From assembly GCF_964275005.1 (NCBI RefSeq), contig NC_092701.1:7949955-8013954 (forward strand): a DNA stretch of 64,000 nt, given 5' to 3'. This document shows, piece by piece, positions 58,928-64,000 of the stretch. Made by a program: the position numbers and the translations under genes. This DNA comes from Diadema setosum. Lineage: Eukaryota; Echinodermata; Echinoidea; Diadematoida; Diadematidae. Below the pieces are notes generated by a model. The model worked only from the letters and a program-made list of their open reading frames with translations, was not told the DNA's origin and made no database searches. Position 1 is the stretch's first letter, and every line of letters starts with the position of its first letter.

Positions 58928-60152
58928 ATATAGACATACCATAAAACAAAACAGACAAAATTATGTCAAAATCGAATTGATACATTTACTCTGGCGAAAC
59001 ACACTATGTCAGCTTTGATAGCCTGCAATTTTGATTTTTTTTTTGAGTGATTGATCCAAATTTTGTTAGAAACTTTCTAAAGCCAGGTTGTTTCAAGCTT
59101 CTACCTCTATTTGAAAGATATTTTTGCTTCATCTCATCTGCTTCAGAGCAATCCACTTTGAAATAATAGCGATCAGCGTCACCTAAGCTACCACTTGGTA
59201 TGAAAAGTTAGTTTGCAGGCACAAACCCTTGTTTGTCAAAGCAAGAGTCTGTGTTTGCTAAGACTACTACACGAACCACTGGCACTGCTACACGCGCCAG
59301 TGCCAGTGGTGCGTGTAGTAGTCTTGACGTGCGCAGACTTTTTTTATGACCAGCAATGTCTTGTCACAACTAAAGTGCCCATTTTTACAACGTGAGTTTT
59401 CAAGTTTGAGACATTATTACTCCTGAACAAAAAGCGGTACTGACCCCTAATTTTCTCCAAATATTAATTATATGTCAAACAAAATTCCTTATCGTTTCAA
59501 GATAATCCTTCTGTCATTCTCTGATTTATGCTAAATCAAGCATTTTCATGATTTTCCTTTTTTCAGAAAAATATTAAAAAAAATTGTTTTTTCCTTAAAA
59601 TCTCAATCCAGCTATCACAATAACCAATAAAAATGGTATCAACTTGTAGAAAATTTTATTCTCTTTCATATGACATCACATTTGTTGAAATCTGATGTTT
59701 CTGTCGAATTCTATCTTTCAAATAACAAATTTCACAGTAAATATGGCGGCCATTTTGGACGCCATCTTGGATTTGGAGGTTTTCGCAACAAATTTTTCGA
59801 GGTAGACCAGTGGAATGTTGTTTGTTACAATAAAATCTTGAAAATAAGCATGGTCTACTTAATTTGTAGAGAGAGTGCAACTCACTCATTAAATAAGCGA
59901 TTTTGGGGGTTTGGCCCTCCGGTTAAACAGTCACTAGAATCTATATACGATGATCCTGACATAATCGAAAGACCTATAATACAGAGTAAATCACCATGCA
60001 GCCTTTAATGAACCGAAATATAGCAATCCAATTAATTGCAGGTATAAGCAAGTAAAAAAAAAATGTCAGGGGAAAAATAATGGGTGAAAATGCCGCATGT
60101 AATAATTGGCAGAGGAAAATGTCAAGGGATAACATTTGTTACGGTTAAGAAA

Positions 60153-60802
60153 GCACGTTTTGTTGTTAAATCATATGGCGTTTTCCATTCAGTACAGACG
60201 TACGCATAAAACGTTATAGTCTTCCTTTCAGGTGTTTTGGCACTCTATTGAATAAGTGTTCGCCTTCTTTGGTGTGTGTTCCTTTATTTTTCCCCCTTTA
60301 TCAATTCGTGCGTCTATGGATAATAACCTACAGGTCTACAGGCGTGAGCCTTTGGCTGAAAGCGTGGGAAACAAGTACGCAACTTAGGAAAGAGAGAAAT
60401 AATGAAAAAAAGATGTATCATAAGAACTAATGACTGAGTGATATCTTCCTTTTTAATCCAAGTAGAAGTTGTCAGGTTGAAAAAAAAAAAACTAATTCGT
60501 CGTATACAAGTAACAAAGACATACGATATTAAATGCAAGTAGTAGAGGAGAAAAACAGAGGACGAAGATAAGAAAAAGGAGTAAACTGAAATGGAGGAGA
60601 ATTAGGAAAGTGTTTTCTTTCCGCATAGTTTTGCCGTCAAGGGTGTGGATGTCAATAAACATTAGTACTCTGATTAAGATCAGTCTCTTACCTGTGCAGG
60701 AACAGCACCCCAATATGTCATATTTAATCAGAAACGATTTTGGTCCAATGTATTCTGTTTTGTAGAAAAAAAAAAACACCGGGTAAACTTCATACGGTAA
60801 CA
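60153..60802. other. Copy D upstream region
   Basis: Little similarity to the B and C upstream sequence except the last 55 bases (ATTCTGTTTTGTAG... GGGTAAACTTCATACGG). No TATA box or other clear promoter element is seen. Confidence 0.4.
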
Positions 60803-61067
60803 ATGACTCCTCAAGTGGTACTCGTGACTGGATGTGCGTCGGGTATTGGGCTCTGTGCTGCTCGACGTCTCGCACAAGACCCCGATCAACGCTACCTTGT
60901 CATCGCTACCATCATTGCCATGTCAGAAAAGGCCGAGTTAGTTGCCGCCGTTGGGGACGCTATTGATAAGACAATCTTCATCAAGGAGATGAACATGACC
61001 AAGGATGAAGACATCACACGAGTAGTTGATGACGTCATTAAAACTCACGGACGCATCGATATTCTCA
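60803..61067 (+). CDS. Copy D exon 1
   Basis: Residues 1-88. The donor is GTGAGC, unlike GTAAG in B and C. It contains D64N and G84R (THGRID). Confidence 0.9.
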
Positions 61068-63701
61068 GTGAGCACTTTCTTATTCTTGAGATGTAACTTT
61101 TGCCAAATTCCAAGTTTTTACCTTCATCTTTTTTTCAATACAATTTTCTTACGGATAGTTTTCCTGCTATTTGAAGCGACAAAACAGTCAGGTGTCTCTC
61201 TACTCATAGCACTAATTATGAGTTTTCTCTTTTATTCGAATAACATTTTTTTTTTCAAGAACCTCTTCTGTTTGATCCTTGAATGAGCAGCACAATAGAG
61301 AAGTTGGAAGTTGAAGTTTTACCCTTTCTCTTTCCTTTTGGTTCGCTTTGTGTAACAGATCTCAATAACTTAACCGGATCCTTCAATCTCTCTTTTAAAC
61401 AGGATGAGCAATATCAAAGTTACTTTTCACTTTTTGTTTGTTTGTTTGTTAATTGTTTTTGAATATCTAAAGAGAGAAATGATGCCATGCAATTGAATCA
61501 CTTCGGGGGTCATCCCATAAGTTTTTTCTAATCTATTTGTATGAGTAGCAAAGTGCGCTTAGAAACGTCAGTATGAAGCGCCATATAAATGCAATTATTA
61601 TTATTATTATTATTATAAGACCGATACCCACGAGTCATAAAGCCCACGAGTTCGACATTGAAAATAGTGAAATGTAGGTCACGAGTCATACAGCCAATGA
61701 GTTCAACACTAGATAAGAACAGCCCATGAGTTCGACAGATACAACACGGGGCTTCATGTGTCGGTCTCCTGGGCCTTGTTAGCTTGGTGTCGAACTCATT
61801 GCTGTATGACTCGTGAGCTCTATGACTCGTGGGCTGTATGACTCATGGGTGTCGGTCTTGTGACATCATCTGACATGTACCTCTCACTTCGAGTATCCAA
61901 AGGTAAGGTAGACGCCATTTGAAGTAAAGCCGAAACTCATTGGCTATAGGCTTATGTGTTCAGTGAAAATTGAGAATGCTTTCCCACGACGTACCTCTCT
62001 TCACGGTGATGTATAGGTAGATTTGTCAAACTTTTTGATGTTTTCATTCTTCAGTCAATATAGCTGGAATTACTACCTTAGGTGTCCCAGAGCGCGTGTC
62101 ACGTGCAAGGATAGAGAGCATCTTTAACGTGAACACTATCGGCACGATCCGACTCACCCTGGCCGTACTTCCCCACATGAAGCAGAAAAAGGCGGGAAGA
62201 ATCATCAGTGTCACCAGCGTTGACGGAGTGATAGGTACGGTAATAGAGTTTTCTCTATGAATTATTGCCAGATTATTTCAGTCAGGTTCATGTCATCTCT
62301 TGACAAATTGGTATAAATCTAAAATACTTCCAGTTTATAATCATTTTAGGATATACTTTCCATTTTGCTCCTTCATCCTAACTTGATTTATACCTGTGAA
62401 CTTTTTCCAGGGCCATATCTGATAGACCTTTTATAACCTCAAATGTATGACATTGTATACTTACGGCAAGATGGCTGTTAATAGTTACAGCGACGTTACC
62501 TCTATTACTGGTGTATACACGTAAACAGAGAGGTATAGATGCAGTTGCGTTGTTTTTCTTTTGGATACCCACATTGCAATATTGCTCTGTACCAGTCAAT
62601 GTTATACAACGCTCAGTTTACTTTCTATGGTCCCAGATTCTAATGAATTTCATTTACCACTGTCTAGGACGATTTTTACAAAATCTATATTCTCATTTGC
62701 CGGACCTAAATTCTGGAATTCCCGTGATAGCAACATAAAAGAAGCTCTAAGATTCAATACCTTTACTTTTAGATTAAAGATATTTTTATTAATTCGTATA
62801 TCACTGGGGACTTGCATTTTGAATGCCGCTAATATGTCTCTTTGCTATAACGTTTTTAATTTTTTTTAATTTATTTCATAATCGTTATAACATACTATTC
62901 ACATAATTCATATGTAGGTGAGACTATAGTCTCATGTGCTTTGGCACCGACCCTTGAAATCTTCCTCCTTTCCCTGTCCTCTTTCTGACCTTTGACCTCC
63001 TGTCTATTCTTTCCACGCGTATGTTTAAGAGAGCTGCTTCGTTTCTTTATGTGTGTAGTTTCTGTACGTATTTGTTTTTGTTCTGTTTCCCAAGTAGTAA
63101 GTCTTATCGTTTTGTTTGATTATTACTACAATTTACTACTCACGAGAACTGCATTCTACAAGCAAGGCTTTTGAGCAGTCCCCTCCATTTCCGACTTTTT
63201 CTTTATTACGATTCAGTTACAGTTTGCCAATGCATTCCTTTATCTAATAGTATGTTTCATTTCATTGGAAACAAATGACGTGCCCTTAAATATCATTTGA
63301 AATTTGCTGAAGTCACATTGTACCTTACTTTGTTTATGTGCAAATGTCATATTGCATACTTTCGTCGGAAATGAAATGAACGGCATTAAATAAATTTAGG
63401 ATGTGAATGCGGTGACTGGAGAAAAATGTAATTAGCGACGTATACATAGAGTATTTCACGCGATGACCTTCGCGAATTCTGTCAATTCAGGTTATTTTGT
63501 TTTTATCACAATTTCTTTTGGGAATTACTATCCTGATATATACGCGTGTTTTTTTGTTTTTTGTTTTTTTTTTTTTGGTCTTTGTAGTTCATTCAAGAGC
63601 AACATATTGAAGAAATTCAACACCTACAAAATTTACACTTATGCAGTGCTTTTCCAATCTTATAAAGTGGATAAAGAAAACAACATGTATATATGTATAT
63701 A

Positions 63702-63755
<54 letters not shown>

Positions 63756-63932
63756 CATATATATATTTGTGTGTGTGTGTGTGTGTGTGTGCATTTCATT
63801 AATACACTTATACCAGTATACCGTATATCAACTTGCAGGTAAACCTTACAGCGAGATCTACAGTGCCTCCAAGTGTGCCGTGGAAGGGTTCTTTGAATCG
63901 TTGCTCCCCGCTGTCAAGTCATTCAATATCAG
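60803..63932 (+). CDS. SDR copy D, RDH8/17beta-HSD1-like, 5' three exons
   Basis: The fourth array member runs off the right edge after exon 3. Exons are 60803-61067, 62055-62234 and 63839-63932, with the same lengths and phases as B and C, all open and with GT-AG junctions. It has TGCASGIG at 9-16, NIAG at 90-93, N115, likely catalytic S143 (SVTSVDG) and Y156-S-A-S-K160. It is the most diverged copy: the conserved Asp at 64 (EMDIT) is Asn here (EMNMT), GVP..GLPER is replaced by [10 protein letters not shown], and exon 3 reads [16 protein letters not shown]. The intact frame and catalytic residues suggest a functional enzyme with possibly changed cofactor binding. The start MTPQ matches MAPQ of B and C. 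Exon 4 would lie beyond 64000. Confidence 0.88.
61550..61616 (+). mobile_element. L2/CR1-type LINE 3' tail
   Basis: AAGTGCGCTTAGAAACGTCA, then GAAGCGCCATATAAATGCA and an (ATT)n tail, the usual 3' end of L2-like elements. Compare GCGCCATGAGCACTG and the ATT tail at 13590-13662. Only the extreme 3' end is present. Confidence 0.65.
61617..61859. mobile_element. 243-bp MITE in copy D intron 1
   Basis: AAGACCGATACCCACGAGTC and the mirrored GACTCATGGGTGTCGGTCTT form inverted ends of about 34 bases with about four mismatches. ACTCGTGGGCT and GAGTTCGAC words repeat inside. It sits at the end of the LINE ATT tail. Confidence 0.7.
61650..62022 (+). repeat. Segment shared with 58059-58420
   Basis: Partner of the near-identical segment in the 6.5-kb structure. 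It covers most of the MITE plus the adjoining 160 bases up to GTATAGGTAGAT. Confidence 0.9.
62055..62234 (+). CDS. Copy D exon 2
   Basis: Acceptor CATTCTTCAG, donor GTACGG. It encodes [33 protein letters not shown] and [11 protein letters not shown]. Confidence 0.9.
62560..62810 (+). mobile_element. LINE reverse-transcriptase C-terminal remnant
   Basis: In copy D intron 2 the translation [16 protein letters not shown] and F-A-G-P-K-F-W-N-S, then [17 protein letters not shown], is the terminal block of non-LTR reverse transcriptases (the GPKxWN..LP...F...LK..L pattern). It is 5'-truncated and lacks the active site. Confidence 0.75.
63688..63790. repeat. (TA)n then (TG)n microsatellite
   Basis: Lies in copy D intron 2 just before exon 3, at a position like the (TA)n tract of copy C. 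It produces a long spurious frame that runs into exon 3. Confidence 0.9.
63839..63932 (+). CDS. Copy D exon 3 (catalytic YxxxK)
   Basis: Acceptor CAACTTGCAG, donor GTGACA. It encodes [17 protein letters not shown] and S-F-N-I. The donor is weaker than the GTATGT of the other copies. Confidence 0.88.
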
Positions 63933-64000
63933 GTGACAGTCAAGCGAAATTTGTCAGTACAACTCATTTATTCCACTCCAGTTGAGCGGACTACCAATCA
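63933..64000 (+). other. Copy D intron 3, start
   Basis: The first 68 bases of intron, up to the window edge. Confidence 0.8.

Larger units (their letters stand above)
57592..59137 (+). repeat. Direct duplication around a 362-bp insert
   Basis: 57592-58057 and 58421-59137 are near-identical direct copies: ATTATGTAAAATGAG at the start, GACATTACAACTCCTGAACC, AACAATGTCTCCATAAAAAC and GCTTCATCTCA at the end. The second contains a 246-bp MITE. Between the two lies 58059-58420, which also occurs in the intron of copy D. Confidence 0.85.
53637..60152. mobile_element. 6.5-kb structure with about 1.06-kb inverted arms
   Basis: The left arm 53637-54706 and right arm 59093-60152 are reverse complements with high similarity. 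Landmarks are TCTTAACCGTAACAAATG / CATTTGTTACGGTTAAGA at the edges, GGAGGGCCAAACCCCCAAAA / TTTTGGGGGTTTGGCCCTCC, CCAAGATGGCGTCC / GGACGCCATCTTGG, and CAAATAGAGGTAG / CTACCTCTATTTG at the inner ends. Between them lie further diverged direct copies of arm sequence (about 56790-57550), a 470-base direct duplication, a TTAA element and a nested MITE. I see no transposase or other protein. It may be a foldback-type transposon or an inverted duplication. Confidence 0.75.
61068..62054 (+). other. Copy D intron 1 with mobile sequence
   Basis: Holds a LINE tail (61550-61616), a MITE (61617-61859) and the 61650-62022 segment shared with the 6.5-kb structure, which ends only about 30 bases before exon 2. 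It shows no clear similarity to intron 1 of B and C. Confidence 0.7.

Noticed and set aside
63463-63936. 157-residue frame ending in SDR sequence
   Set aside because: It is intron and microsatellite read-through into exon 3 of copy D; the true exon starts at 63839 after a CAG acceptor.
1-64000. tRNA or rRNA genes
   Set aside because: I saw no A/B-box pair with a foldable cloverleaf and no rRNA-like sequence by eye; a covariance-model scan would be decisive.

Overview
This is non-coding-rich animal DNA. It has spliced genes with GT-AG introns, AT-rich intergenic sequence, long homopolymers and microsatellites, an interstitial TTAGGG array, CR1/L2-type LINE remnants and many miniature inverted-repeat transposons. 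The LINE and repeat types and the RDH8/17beta-HSD1-like gene family fit a marine deuterostome. An echinoderm such as a sea urchin is my best guess, but this is inference from memory, not a search.

The only convincing genes form a head-to-tail array on the + strand: four paralogues of one short-chain dehydrogenase/reductase (SDR), here called A to D. All share one four-exon layout (coding exons of 265, 180, 94 and 325-328 nt, with identical intron phases). Copy A enters from the left edge and shows the last 9 bases of exon 3 plus exon 4 (to 2997). Copy B is complete (17446-21861, 287 aa), copy C is complete (35860-38175, 288 aa), and copy D has exons 1-3 (60803-63932) and leaves the window before exon 4. 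B and C keep the SDR cofactor motif and the Ser-Tyr-Lys catalytic set. A broken exon-4-like relic lies after copy A.

The array arose by duplication of a unit that includes long flanks. The region before B (about 4840-7700 and 13990-17445) matches the region before C (about 28190-33210 and 34195-35860), and the start of the flank before D (to about 39120) also matches. This gives internal empty-site controls: where one copy lacks a stretch present in another, the edges and target duplication of a mobile element can be read directly. Elements dated this way include a 4.85-kb inverted-repeat element (21975-26821, ATAC duplication), a Tigger/pogo-like element (26915-27348, TA), TTAA-flanked elements (30481-31038, 35349-35725) and a 1.4-kb mariner-like hairpin (31641-33050, TA).

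Other blocks: 7704-13990 is an island found only before B, richer in CpG, with a nested composite of inverted-repeat element, second inverted-repeat element, telomeric repeat and LINE 3' end. 39310-60150, before D, holds no gene I recognise. It contains a candidate solo LTR fossil, a duplicated block with a TATA-like promoter in each copy, a cluster of a 14-base motif, and a 6.5-kb structure with roughly 1.06-kb inverted arms.

I see no CRISPR array, operon, tRNA or rRNA gene.
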